A model generated the notes under the pieces. It was not told the origin of the DNA. It ran no database searches and saw only the letters and a list, made by a program, of their open reading frames with translations. Position numbers and translations under genes: made by a program. 64,000 nt of DNA from Lentzea terrae (GTDB taxonomy: Bacteria; Actinomycetota; Actinomycetes; Mycobacteriales; Pseudonocardiaceae): positions 633,566 to 697,565 of the forward strand of contig NZ_QFWW01000001.1 in assembly GCF_003265345.1 (NCBI RefSeq). The letters run 5' to 3'. Below are positions 32,234 to 41,290 of this stretch, piece by piece (position 1 is the stretch's first letter; the number at the start of each line of letters is the position of its first letter).

Positions 32234-34009
32234 TCAGCCCACCCACACCACGCGGGCGGCACCACCCCCGCGCCGCGTCGGTTCGGCAACCGCGCGCCAG
32301 CGGCCGTCCTTCGTGCGTTCAACGGCGGTGGCGGCGCCGATTTCGGCGTTCTGGCTGAACTTGTGGCCGATGGCCTGCAGGCCCGCGGTGGCCGCGGCGG
32401 CGATGAACTCCGCCTCGGCCGGGGTGGTGTTCGTGGCCGAGTTGCGCTGGGAGGCGCGTGGGGCCGCCACAGCGTCACGCAGCGTCATGTTGCGGTCCAG
32501 GCGTCCGATCAGGATCTGGAGGACCGTGGTGATGATCGTGGCGCCACCCGGTGAGCCGACGGCGAGAACGACATTGCCGTGGTCGAGGACGATGGTCGGC
32601 GCCATGGACGAGCGCGGGCGCTTACCGGGGCCGGGCAGGTTCGGGTGCGGGACGCCGGCGGTCGGGGCGACGAACTCGAAGTCGGTGAGCTCGTTGTTGA
32701 GCAGGAAGCCGCGGCCGGGAACAACGATGCCGCTGCCGCCCTCCGCCTCGATGGTCAGCGTGTAGGCGACCACGTTGCCCCAGCGGTCGGCGACCGTGAG
32801 GTGCGTGGTGCGTTCGGCGTCCTCGCGCAGGTTCGAGGGACCCGCAGTGGCCTCGCACGGCTTGGGGTTGTTCGGGTCCGCGGCCGGCTGCGGAGCCGGC
32901 AGGACGGCGTCGGGCTTGATCAGGCACGCGCGGGTGTCCGCGAACTTCTGCGAGAGCAGGCCTTCGGTCGGAACCTGGCTGAAGGCCGGGTCGCCCACCC
33001 AGCGCAGGCGGTCGGCGAACGAGAGCCTGCTCGACTCGAGGAAGCGGTGCAGGTACTGGACGTCGGAGGCCTTCGAGAGGTCGGTCGACTCCAGGATGTT
33101 GAGAGCCTCGCCAACGGTCGTGCCGCCGGACGACGGAGCCGCCATGCCGTAGACGTCGAGGCCGCGGTAGCGCGTGTGCGTGGGGTCGCGGCGTTCCACC
33201 TGGTAGCGGGCCAGGTCGGAGATCTCCATGGCACCGGGGCGGACGTTGCGGGTCGAGCCGGGCACGACCGGGGGCTGCTGGACCGTCTTGACGAGGTCAC
33301 GGCCCACCGCGCCGCCGTAGAGCGAGGCGAGCTCGGTGCGGGCCAGCTCGCGGTAGGTGTCGGCGAGCTGCGGGTTGCGGAACGTGCTGCCGACGGCGGG
33401 TGGCTGACCACCCGGCAGGTACAGGTCGCGGGTCGAGGTGAAGTCGGCGAAGCGGGCGGCGTTGTTCGCGATCTGCGAGTTGAACGTCTTGTCAACGACG
33501 AAACCACGCCGTGCCAACGCTTCCGCGGGCGCCATGGCGTCGCGCAGGTTCAGCGTGCCCCACTTGCGCAGGGCCTGCTGCCACGTCTTGGGGGTGCCGG
33601 GGACGCCCACGGACAGGCCGCTGGTCATCGCCTCGGAGAACGGGAGCGGCTTGCCGTTCTCGACGAACAGCTGTTCCGTCGCAGAGCGTGGGGCCGTCTC
33701 GCGTCCATCCAGAGTGGACACCCGGCGGGTGCGGGCGTCGTAGTGGACGAAGAAACCGCCGCCACCGATGCCCGCGGAGAACGGGTCGGTCACGCCGAGC
33801 GCGGCGGCCGTGGCCACGGCGGCGTCAACGGCGTTGCCCCCTCTGCGGAGCACGTCGATGCCGATCTGGGAGGCGTCGGGGTCGACGCTGGAGACGGCAC
33901 CGCCCCAGCCGACCTGCTCGGGCACGCGAGGAGGTGGTTCCGCCGCGCTCGCGTGAGCAGGCGCGACCAGTACGACGGAGAGCGTCAGTGCGGCAACCGT
34001 TCGCAACAT
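32234..34009 (-). CDS. ggt: gamma-glutamyltransferase (secreted)
   Basis: An extracytoplasmic N-terminal-nucleophile hydrolase of 591 residues that cleaves glutathione and gamma-glutamyl compounds. The signal peptide is MLRTVAALTLSVVLVAPAHA. The large-subunit part has DVLRRGGNAVDAAVATAAAL and IGGGGFFVHYD. Autocleavage and the catalytic Thr are expected at ERTTHLTVADRWGNVV (near residue 401), and the small subunit contains LTDFEF, PRSSMAPTIVL and GSPGGATIITTVLQ. All key elements are intact. It is transcribed alone and ends in a strong hairpin. Confidence 0.94.
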   Translation of the reverse strand: MLRTVAALTLSVVLVAPAHASAAEPPPRVPEQVGWGGAVSSVDPDASQIGIDVLRRGGNAVDAAVATAAALGVTDPFSAGIGGGGFFVHYDARTRRVSTLDGRETAPRSATEQLFVENGKPLPFSEAMTSGLSVGVPGTPKTWQQALRKWGTLNLRDAMAPAEALARRGFVVDKTFNSQIANNAARFADFTSTRDLYLPGGQPPAVGSTFRNPQLADTYRELARTELASLYGGAVGRDLVKTVQQPPVVPGSTRNVRPGAMEISDLARYQVERRDPTHTRYRGLDVYGMAAPSSGGTTVGEALNILESTDLSKASDVQYLHRFLESSRLSFADRLRWVGDPAFSQVPTEGLLSQKFADTRACLIKPDAVLPAPQPAADPNNPKPCEATAGPSNLREDAERTTHLTVADRWGNVVAYTLTIEAEGGSGIVVPGRGFLLNNELTDFEFVAPTAGVPHPNLPGPGKRPRSSMAPTIVLDHGNVVLAVGSPGGATIITTVLQILIGRLDRNMTLRDAVAAPRASQRNSATNTTPAEAEFIAAAATAGLQAIGHKFSQNAEIGAATAVERTKDGRWRAVAEPTRRGGGAARVVWVG

Positions 34010-34074
34010 GCGGAAACTTCTACTCCGTTGCGACCGGATGGCAACCCTGCTTGAGGAAGGCCTAAGGTGCGGAG

Positions 34075-34563
34075 GTGGATCTTGACCGGTTGCGAACGGA
34101 CTTCGCGAACACCCCGCTCGACGAGGCCGACCGCGAGGAGGCGCTGCAGCAGCTCCTGCGCGACCGTCGCGAGGGCGACGCGGACCTGCTGCGCCACCTG
34201 CTGGCCGAGGAGACCGCCGCCCACCGCGAGGGCTGGGGCCTGAGCGAGGCGATGGGTCTCGCCGCGCTGCTGCTCGCCGAGTGCGGCCGCGAGGAGGACG
34301 TCTGGACGTTGTGGGAGGCCAAGAACGCCTCCTTCGACACCATGGCCGGCCTCGACGGCTTCCTGCTGTTCCCGGCGGGCATCGCGGGCACGACGGCGCA
34401 CGTGATCGCGGGCGAGGACCACCCCGAACGCGGCGACCTGATGACGTACATGAGCGAGTACCTCGAGTACGAGAAGCTCACCGACGACGACATCCGCTCG
34501 CACATCGCGAACCTGCGCTCCTACTACGAGGGCCCTACAGGACTTCCAGCGGATCGAGCTTGA
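34075..34563 (+). CDS. conserved-looking hypothetical soluble protein
   Basis: A 162-residue, acidic, mostly helical protein (LRTDFANTPLDEADREEALQ, EGWGLSEAMGLAALLLAECG, WEAKNASFDTMAGLDGFLLF). It has no signal peptide or membrane segment and no family I recognise. The GTG at 34075 has GCGGAG just upstream. Codon third positions are strongly G/C. Its last 29 bases overlap the 3' end of the convergent priA gene. It is divergent from ggt across about 65 bases. Confidence 0.7.
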   Translation: MDLDRLRTDFANTPLDEADREEALQQLLRDRREGDADLLRHLLAEETAAHREGWGLSEAMGLAALLLAECGREEDVWTLWEAKNASFDTMAGLDGFLLFPAGIAGTTAHVIAGEDHPERGDLMTYMSEYLEYEKLTDDDIRSHIANLRSYYEGPTGLPADRA

Positions 34564-36991
34564 TGCGCACCAACTCCTGTTCTTTTCGGGCGGTCCGCAC
34601 GGCCTGAGCCTCGGCGAGGACGGCGGCCAGCCGGCGGCCTTCGGCGCGGGCGACCCGGACCAGGGCGCGCTCCTTGGTCTCGTCGTCACCCAGCGGCACC
34701 GGTCCGAGGATCTCGCCGCTCGGCGGCAGGTGCAGCTCGTCGAGCAGCGCGTTCACCGCGTCCGGCGTGCCGTCGACGGTCGCCATCCGCACGGCCGGCG
34801 GGAAGCCCAGCTCGGTGCGCGCGGCGAGTTCGGTCGCCGCGTGCCACACCGGGTCCCACCGCACGAGCGCCTGGACCGGCGTGAGCGAGGAGTCCGCGAT
34901 GACGACCACGCGACCGTTGCCGGGACGGACCAGTCCGGCCGCCGTCATCCAGCGGCGGAGTGCCTCCTCGGACGCCCTGAGGTCGGCCCGGCCCAGCAAC
35001 GCCCACCCGTCGAGCAGGAGCACGGCGCCGTAACCGCCCTCGGCGACGGGTTCGGCACCCGGCGTCGCCACCACCAGCGCGGGCTTGCCCGGCACCTTGG
35101 GCAGGACCTCGTCGGCGCCACTGGTGCGCACCGGATACCCCGGGAACGCCCGGCCCAGCTCCTCCGCCGTGCGCCGCGCGCCGATGATCTGGCCGCGCAA
35201 CCGCCGGGAGCCGCACGTCGGGCACCGGAACCCGGCCTCCGTCGCGGCGCACCACCGGCAGTACGCGGGCTTGGGCAGCCCGTCCTCGGTGCCGCCGGGC
35301 AACGCCAGCGGCCCCGCACACCTCCGACACCGGGCGGGACCTCGGCACTGCCCGCAGGCGAGCGCCGGCACGTAGCCGCGGCGCGGTACCTGGATGAGCA
35401 CCGGGGAGTCGGCCAGCGCGAAGCGGGCCGCGTCGAACGCGATGGACGGCAACCGCGCGGTGCGGGCAGCCGGGTCCTTGACGTCCTGCCACTCGTTGTC
35501 GCCCACCGAGACCACGCGCGGAGCCACCGCTCGCAACGTCTCGCGGGAGGCCACGATCTCGTGCGCCCAGCCGGTCTCGACCAGCAACTGCGCCTCGGCG
35601 GTACGGGCAAAGCCACCGATCAGCAGGGCCGCACCGGACATGTGCGCACGCTGGACCAGCACGTCGCGCACGTTCGGATACGGCGACCGCTGCTCGACGT
35701 GGAGGTCGTCGCCGTCGTCCCACACGACCAGCAGTCCGGGGTCCTTGACCGGCGCGAACGCAGTGGCCCGAGTGCCCACCACGACCCGCGCGATGCCCCG
35801 GCGGACGGCGAGCCAGCGTTTGTAGCGCTCCGAGGGCCCGAGGTCGGCGGAGAGGGTCACCACGCCTTCGATGAGCCGGCCGCACGCCTCGGCGACGCGG
35901 GCGAGGTCGCGGTGGTCGGGCACGACGATGACCACGCCCTTGCCTGCGGAGGCGACCGCGGCCGCTGCTTCGGCCAGTCGCGCGGGCCAGTCTTCGGAGG
36001 GCAGGGCTTGCCAGACGGCGTGGGCTGGACGGCCGGCGTGCAGGGCTTCCAGGTACTTGGGGCCGCGGGGGTAGCGGGACCAGGCGTCGGCGGGGACGGG
36101 CGGAAGCTGCGAACGCGGAGGTGACGCTGGGCCAGCGGGTGACGCTGGGGTCGCAGGCGAGGCCGGGTCCGCAAACGGCGCCGGAGCTAGCGGTGAGGCC
36201 GGGTCCGCAGACGACGCTGGGTCTGCGGGCGGCGCCGGGTCCGCCGGCACAGCCAGGGCCGCAGGTGAGATCGAGTCCGCAGACGACGCCCGAGCTAGCG
36301 GTGAGGCCGGACCCGCAGACGACGCAGGGTTTGCGGACGGCGCTGGGTCCGCGGGTGACGCTGGGTCCGCGGACAAGGCAGGGTCCGCGGGCGAGGAGTC
36401 GGCAATGGCGTCGGCGGGAGCCTCGGCTCCGGCATCTGCTGGTGCCCCGGACGGCGACGCCGCAGGTGCCGATGGCGGGACAGCCGACTCGACGGACCCC
36501 ACGACGAGGGTTGTTGCGGAGGAACTCGCGGGTGCAGCCGACGGCGGCGCGGCGCTTGCCCAGGCCGGGGGCTGGGGCAGTGGCGCCGGTTCGCCTGGCG
36601 CGGCCGCTTCCGCGCGGGCGTGGCGCGGAGGGATGGCCAGGCGGAGGACGTCGATCATGCCGCCCGCGTACCGGTCGGCGATGGCGCGTGCCAGCACCGC
36701 GATCTCCGGCGCCAGCACCGGTTCGGGTGACACGACTTTTTCCAGGAAGGCGAGCTTTTTGTCGTAGTCGGAGGTTTCGGTGCGCTCCAGCAGGTAGCCG
36801 TCGACGAGTTGGCCGGCGAAGCGGACGCGGACTCGGCAGCCTGGCACGGCCACCGCGTCCAGTTCGGACGGAACCGCGTAGTCGAAGGGGCGGTCCAGGT
36901 GGGCCAGCGGCACGTCCACCACGATGCGGGCGACCGGCAGCTCAGCCGCGGGGACTCGTTCGCCCCGTCTTGCTCCGGTCTTCGCGCTCAT
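34535..36991 (-). CDS. priA: PriA-like replication restart protein with an expanded repeat linker
   Basis: An 818-residue actinobacterial PriA. The N-terminal 3'-DNA-binding domain (PVARIVVDVPLAHLDRPFDY, VRVRFAGQLVDGYLLE) is followed by a low-complexity linker (about 130-300), a helicase-like region and the Cys-rich zinc region (LACGQCRGPARCRRCAGPL, YCRWCAATEAGFRCPTCGSR). The C-terminal domain follows. The normal Walker A and the DEAH box are missing (VVWDDGDDLH is in place of the latter), as in other actinobacterial PriA proteins, so helicase activity is doubtful. The linker holds about 15 hexapeptide repeats, which make the protein unusually long. It lies between two accessory segments. Confidence 0.92.
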   Translation of the reverse strand: MSAKTGARRGERVPAAELPVARIVVDVPLAHLDRPFDYAVPSELDAVAVPGCRVRVRFAGQLVDGYLLERTETSDYDKKLAFLEKVVSPEPVLAPEIAVLARAIADRYAGGMIDVLRLAIPPRHARAEAAAPGEPAPLPQPPAWASAAPPSAAPASSSATTLVVGSVESAVPPSAPAASPSGAPADAGAEAPADAIADSSPADPALSADPASPADPAPSANPASSAGPASPLARASSADSISPAALAVPADPAPPADPASSADPASPLAPAPFADPASPATPASPAGPASPPRSQLPPVPADAWSRYPRGPKYLEALHAGRPAHAVWQALPSEDWPARLAEAAAAVASAGKGVVIVVPDHRDLARVAEACGRLIEGVVTLSADLGPSERYKRWLAVRRGIARVVVGTRATAFAPVKDPGLLVVWDDGDDLHVEQRSPYPNVRDVLVQRAHMSGAALLIGGFARTAEAQLLVETGWAHEIVASRETLRAVAPRVVSVGDNEWQDVKDPAARTARLPSIAFDAARFALADSPVLIQVPRRGYVPALACGQCRGPARCRRCAGPLALPGGTEDGLPKPAYCRWCAATEAGFRCPTCGSRRLRGQIIGARRTAEELGRAFPGYPVRTSGADEVLPKVPGKPALVVATPGAEPVAEGGYGAVLLLDGWALLGRADLRASEEALRRWMTAAGLVRPGNGRVVVIADSSLTPVQALVRWDPVWHAATELAARTELGFPPAVRMATVDGTPDAVNALLDELHLPPSGEILGPVPLGDDETKERALVRVARAEGRRLAAVLAEAQAVRTARKEQELVRIKLDPLEVL
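36116..36394 (-). repeat. 18-base tandem repeat inside priA (hexapeptide ADPASx)
   Basis: About 15 imperfect 18-base units in frame, encoding residues about 200-292 as hexads such as SPADPA, SSADPA, PPADPA and SPAGPA. Unit-to-unit changes are mainly substitutions, and the length stays a multiple of 18, so the frame is kept. Confidence 0.85.
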
Positions 36992-37045
36992 GCAATTGGT
37001 GTATCAGACCGGTCCGACAGTCACGCGGCGCGCCTCGCCGAAGCG

Positions 37046-38992
37046 TCAGCCCGAGATCGACTCCTGGCCGTTCTCGATGTGACCGCACAAGCGGCGGCGG
37101 AAGCGCGGCTCCTCCTCCACCGTCACGGTTAGGTCGTACCAGCCGGAGTTCATGACCGTCAGCCACGGGATGACGTGCCGGTGACCAGGACGCACCACGT
37201 AGCGGCGGCGGCCCAGCACGAAGGTCAGGCGGGATGAGCCCGTGTTCTCGAACGTGAGTGTCAGCACACGGCTGTAGCCGCGCACCGACGACGACACGCG
37301 AGCACGGTCGGAGGACGTCCCGGCGAACTCACGGCGGAAACCGTTCGGGCCGAGCAGCACCAGGTCGTGATCACCAGCGACCTCAAGAGAAGCCGACGAG
37401 GCCACGTCGAAGTGCTGCGGCAACGGGAACTGTCCCGAGTACGGGTACAGGGCCAGGTGCACGGAAGCGGAACCCGAGTTGGTCATCTCCAGCCGTGAGC
37501 CGCGCAACGACGCGTCGGGCTGGTACGGCAGGGCGCGCGCACGGCGGCGTCCAGGCTCCTGCTCGGGCATCTTCTGGGACGACGGCGGCGCGGGGCGCCA
37601 GCGCGGTGTGGCGGGCGGCACGGCGGCGGGCTCGCCCACCTCGGGCCAGGTGCGGCGGCGGTCGAAGTCGAACGCCGAGGTCAGGTCGCCGGAGACGGTC
37701 CGGCGCCACGCGGAGATCTCCTCCGAACGCACGCCGGTCCACTTCTCCAGGAACTGCGTCATCGACGTGTGGTCGAACACCTGCGAGCACACGTACCCGC
37801 CGACGGACCACGGCGAAACGACGGTCATCGGCACGCGCGCGCCGAGGCCCAACGGTCGGTCGCCCACGTACTCATCTGCCACTGACAACGGCGGGCGCGG
37901 CGGCGGCACGTGGTCGTAGAAGCCGTCGTTCTCGTCGTAGGTGATGAACAGGACCGTGGACTCCCACACGTCCTGATTGGACGCCAACGCGTCCAAGACC
38001 TGGTAGGTGATCGAGGCGGACGCAGCGGGTGATGACGCGCCGGGGTGCTCGGAGTCCACAGAGGACGGAACGAGGTAGGACACCGCCGGGAGACGGCCGG
38101 CGGCCACGTCGGCCCGGAACTCCTCCCCCAGCCCGCCGGGCTTCACGCGATGCAGTCCCCGCACGTACAGGGACTTCTCCGCCGCCGACAAGCGAGACAG
38201 GTCGATGGCACCGATCAGCGCGGGGTCACCGGTGCCGTACAGCTTGTCCAGCGACTTGAACCCCGGCGGCAACACCTTGCGCGCGATCTCCTTGAACCGC
38301 ACGAAGAACTCCAGGTTGTTGTCCTGGAAGTTGTCCCACTCCTGGTAGACGCGCCACGACTGCCCGGCCGCCTCAAGACGTTCCGGATAGGTCTGCCACG
38401 AGTACCCGGCGTGGTTGTCCTCGTTGTAGGCCGCGTTCCCGGTCGCACGGGCACCGGACGGCTCGAACCCGGTGTACCCGGACACCCAGTAGTTCCGGTT
38501 CGGCGACGTCGAGGAGGGCACCGAGCAGTGGTAGGCGTCGCACAGCGTGAAGGTGTCGGCCAGCTCGTAGTGGAACGGGAGGTCCTGCCGCGTGTAGAAC
38601 GCCATCGTCGCCGCGGTCTTCGCCGGCACCCAGTTGTCGTTCCAGCCGCCGCGCAACGCCGCGTGCCCGCCGTTCCAGCTGTGGTCGAGGTCGCCGATGT
38701 ACTGGATGTCGCGCCCGGACGCCGCCTCCCGCACCGGGAACGGCAGCACGCCGGACTGCGAGAACACCCCGCGCAACGCGTTCCGGTCGGAGAACCCGCG
38801 CACGCCGCGGAGAGTGCCGTAGTAGTGGTCGAACGAACGGTTCTCCTGCATCAACAGCACGACGTGCTTGATCGCGCGCAAGCCTCCCGCACGGGGCTCA
38901 CGGGCCAATGCCGCATACACCGATGGCGGCAGCAACGTGCCCGCACCAGCAGCAGCGACGGCAGCCATGAACCCACGACGAGAGAGCGACAT
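37046..38992 (-). CDS. phospholipase C (phosphocholine-specific type, Tat-exported)
   Basis: A 648-residue enzyme of the alkaline-phosphatase-like PLC/acid-phosphatase family that hydrolyses phospholipids outside the cell. The Tat signal is SLSRRGFMAAVAAAGAGTLL. The catalytic opening is KHVVLLMQENRSFDHYYGTL, with later metal/active-site elements CDAYHCSVPSSTSPNRNYWV and LFITYDENDGFYDHVPPP. Two C-terminal beta domains of DUF756 type follow (LRGSRLEMTNSGSASVHLAL, SRVLTLTFENTGSSRLTF). I use ATG 38992; ATG 39013 would add 7 residues. Neither has a good ribosome site. It is downstream of a protease gene and upstream of priA. Confidence 0.9.
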   Translation of the reverse strand: MSLSRRGFMAAVAAAGAGTLLPPSVYAALAREPRAGGLRAIKHVVLLMQENRSFDHYYGTLRGVRGFSDRNALRGVFSQSGVLPFPVREAASGRDIQYIGDLDHSWNGGHAALRGGWNDNWVPAKTAATMAFYTRQDLPFHYELADTFTLCDAYHCSVPSSTSPNRNYWVSGYTGFEPSGARATGNAAYNEDNHAGYSWQTYPERLEAAGQSWRVYQEWDNFQDNNLEFFVRFKEIARKVLPPGFKSLDKLYGTGDPALIGAIDLSRLSAAEKSLYVRGLHRVKPGGLGEEFRADVAAGRLPAVSYLVPSSVDSEHPGASSPAASASITYQVLDALASNQDVWESTVLFITYDENDGFYDHVPPPRPPLSVADEYVGDRPLGLGARVPMTVVSPWSVGGYVCSQVFDHTSMTQFLEKWTGVRSEEISAWRRTVSGDLTSAFDFDRRRTWPEVGEPAAVPPATPRWRPAPPSSQKMPEQEPGRRRARALPYQPDASLRGSRLEMTNSGSASVHLALYPYSGQFPLPQHFDVASSASLEVAGDHDLVLLGPNGFRREFAGTSSDRARVSSSVRGYSRVLTLTFENTGSSRLTFVLGRRRYVVRPGHRHVIPWLTVMNSGWYDLTVTVEEEPRFRRRLCGHIENGQESISG

Positions 38993-39040
38993 GAAACGAG
39001 TTTCTAGTCTCATATGGTGTCGCGGAACCAACCCACGTAT

Positions 39041-39074
39041 GAACAAAGGCCCCGAATGCACCGGGGCCCTGTTC
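39041..39074 (-). terminator. hairpin terminator after the second protease gene
   Basis: GGCCCCG at 39048-39054 pairs with 39062-39068, extended by GAACA/TGTTC at the base (39041-39045 with 39070-39074). On the minus strand a T-rich stretch follows. It lies 10 bases past the protease stop. Confidence 0.75.
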
Positions 39075-39083
39075 ACAATCACA

Positions 39084-40400
39084 TCATGCTGCGGCGATCG
39101 CAGCAGCCACGCTGGACCGAGCGTCCAGCAGGCCCTTGCCGCACTGGGCGGCGGCCGGCAGTGGCTTTGCCTTCAGGTGCACCAACACCTGCGCGGGCGT
39201 CAGCAGCGGCTTGCCGTGCTGCACCCGTGCGTGCTGCATGAGTGCCACGACACCGGCGACGTGCGGAGTCGCCATGCTCGTGCCCTGGTAGAACTTGTAC
39301 GTCGACCCGGCCGGGATCGTCGCACCGTTGTTCATCGTCGACAGCACACCGTTCGCCACCACCGGCGAGGTCTCGCCACCTGGCGCGCAGATCTCGAGCA
39401 GGGCGCCGAAGTTGGAGTACGAGGCGCGGTTGGCCTGCCGGTCGGTGGCACCCACGGTGATCACGCCGGCGCAGTTCGCCGGAGTGGTGCCGGCCGCGTT
39501 GGCCGCGTCGTTGCCCGCAGCCACGACGACGGTCGCGCCGTGTGCGTTGCGGGCGATGTTGATCGCGTTCTGCAACGTCGCCGGGCACGACGCCGACGCG
39601 CCGCCGAGTGACAGGTTCAGCGTCTTCGCCGGGTTCGGGTTCGCCGGAACGCCCGCGACAGCGCCACCAGCCGCCCACACGATGGCCGCCGCGATGTCCG
39701 CCAAAGAGCCGCCGCACGTACCGAGCACGCGCACCGGAACGACCTTGGCCAACGGCGCGACACCCGTGCCACCGATGGCGTTGTTGCGCAACGCCGCCAC
39801 GGTGCCGCCGACGTGCAGCCCGTGCCAACTCGACGGCCGCGCAACACCGCACTGGCCGCTGGTCCAGTCGCCCTGGTCCATCGGGTTGGCGTCCCGGCCG
39901 TTGCCGTCGTTGGCGGTCACGGCGTTGCTGATGAAGTCGTAGCCACCGACGTAGTTCGCGGTCAGGTCCGGGTGCCAGGTGCGGCCGGTGTCGAGCACCG
40001 CGACCCGCTGACCCGCCCCGGAAGGGCCGTTGTCCCACGCCGGTGACAGACCGATACCGCCCGGTGACTCCCAGTAGTGCCATTGCTGCGGCCACAGCGG
40101 GTCGTTCGGCACGGCCGTTGCCTGCAGGATGATGTTCGGCTCGGCGTACTCGACGTCATCGCGCGCCATCAGCACCCGGATCGACTCCGCGGCGTCACGC
40201 GAAGCGAGCACCTCAGCACCGTCCGTGGCCTCCGCGACGACACGTGATCGCGACTTCTCCAGCGCGTCGGAGCGCGACGCGCCCTCCCGGAACTTGACGA
40301 TGATCTCCTGCTCGGGTTCCTCCTGCGCCGCCGCCGTGCTCAGCGGCAACACGGAGAACGCCATCACGGCGCCGAGCAGGGCTGCCATGCCCGTTCTCAT
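39084..40400 (-). CDS. secreted S8 (subtilisin-like) serine protease
   Basis: A 438-residue protein. The signal peptide is MRTGMAALLGAVMAFSVLPL, and an I9-type propeptide follows (EIIVKFREGASRSDALEKSR). The catalytic Asp is in RVAVLDTGRTWHPDL (near 136), the His in SWHGLHVGGTVAAL (near 192; the usual HGTH is HGLH here), the Asn in VVVAAGNDAANAAG and the Ser in GTSMATPHVAGVVAL (near 373). The ATG at 40400 has GGGGAG 3-8 bases upstream; the open frame continues upstream without family features. It is divergent from the first RTX gene and ends at a hairpin. Confidence 0.92.
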   Translation of the reverse strand: MRTGMAALLGAVMAFSVLPLSTAAAQEEPEQEIIVKFREGASRSDALEKSRSRVVAEATDGAEVLASRDAAESIRVLMARDDVEYAEPNIILQATAVPNDPLWPQQWHYWESPGGIGLSPAWDNGPSGAGQRVAVLDTGRTWHPDLTANYVGGYDFISNAVTANDGNGRDANPMDQGDWTSGQCGVARPSSWHGLHVGGTVAALRNNAIGGTGVAPLAKVVPVRVLGTCGGSLADIAAAIVWAAGGAVAGVPANPNPAKTLNLSLGGASASCPATLQNAINIARNAHGATVVVAAGNDAANAAGTTPANCAGVITVGATDRQANRASYSNFGALLEICAPGGETSPVVANGVLSTMNNGATIPAGSTYKFYQGTSMATPHVAGVVALMQHARVQHGKPLLTPAQVLVHLKAKPLPAAAQCGKGLLDARSSVAAAIAAA

Positions 40401-40509
40401 GATCTCCCCTTCCAACGAACTGACGGCGAGAAGGAGAAACCGGCGCGGTTGTGGCCCGGATGCGAGCGCCACAACCGATCCACAACAGCACCCGCGTACT
40501 CACGTGCAC

Positions 40510-41253
40510 ATGCTTCAGCTCGTACTCGCCGCCGCATTGGCCGCATCAGGAACCGCCGCCGCACCAGAACCCGCGACCACCGCGCGGGTCGAGGCCGGCA
40601 GGCTCGTCATCACCGGGGCGCCGGCGCGCGCCAGCCAGATCCACGTCTCCGGCACCACCATCAGCGATGCCGGCACGATGCGGGCCGGGACCGGGTGCAC
40701 GCGCCTGTCGGCCTCACGCGTCCAGTGCGCGCAGGCCCAGAAGATCGTCATCTACCTGGGCGACCGCAACGACACGGTGTTCTACGACAGCGCGGTGCCC
40801 ACCGAACAACACGGCGGCGACGGCAACGACTCACTGCATGGCGGCGATGGCGCGGACACGCTCCAGGGCGGCGACGGCGACGACATCATGAGCGGCGGCT
40901 ACGGCCCGGACCACCTGTACGGCGGCGATGGCGACGACGTGCTGGACGAGCCGTCCAGCGACACGGGCGGCAACGTCCTGCAGGGCGGCTACGGCAACGA
41001 CAAGATCGACGGCCCGAAGCCGAACATGCGCGACAGCGTGGACTTCAGCGACCACATCGAGGGCATGACGATCGACCTCGCGGCGGGCACGGCGTCCAGA
41101 CCGGGCGAGCTCGACGAGATCAAGAACGTTCAGGACGTCCGCGGCACCGCCGGCGACGACACGCTGAGCGGCAACGTCTGGCCCAACCGCATGACGGGTC
41201 TCGGCGGCGTCGACACCTGCACGGCAGGTCCGGGAGACGTCTGCGTGCAGTGA
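40510..41253 (+). CDS. secreted RTX-type calcium-binding protein 1
   Basis: A 247-residue protein. The signal peptide is MLQLVLAAALAASGTAAAPE. A beta-rich region follows, then nonapeptide RTX repeats GGDGNDSLHGGDGADTL, QGGDGDDIMSGGYG and YGGDGDDVL that bind Ca2+ in a parallel beta roll. The last third is less regular and ends in two Cys. It is probably a soluble extracellular protein; no enzyme domain is seen. ATG 40510 and GTG 40504 are both possible starts. It precedes the AfsR-like regulator by 37 bases on the same strand and diverges from the protease gene. Confidence 0.83.
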   Translation: MLQLVLAAALAASGTAAAPEPATTARVEAGRLVITGAPARASQIHVSGTTISDAGTMRAGTGCTRLSASRVQCAQAQKIVIYLGDRNDTVFYDSAVPTEQHGGDGNDSLHGGDGADTLQGGDGDDIMSGGYGPDHLYGGDGDDVLDEPSSDTGGNVLQGGYGNDKIDGPKPNMRDSVDFSDHIEGMTIDLAAGTASRPGELDEIKNVQDVRGTAGDDTLSGNVWPNRMTGLGGVDTCTAGPGDVCVQ

Positions 41254-41290
41254 GATGTATCAGGGGCCTGGGTGAGCACTCCGCTGGTGC

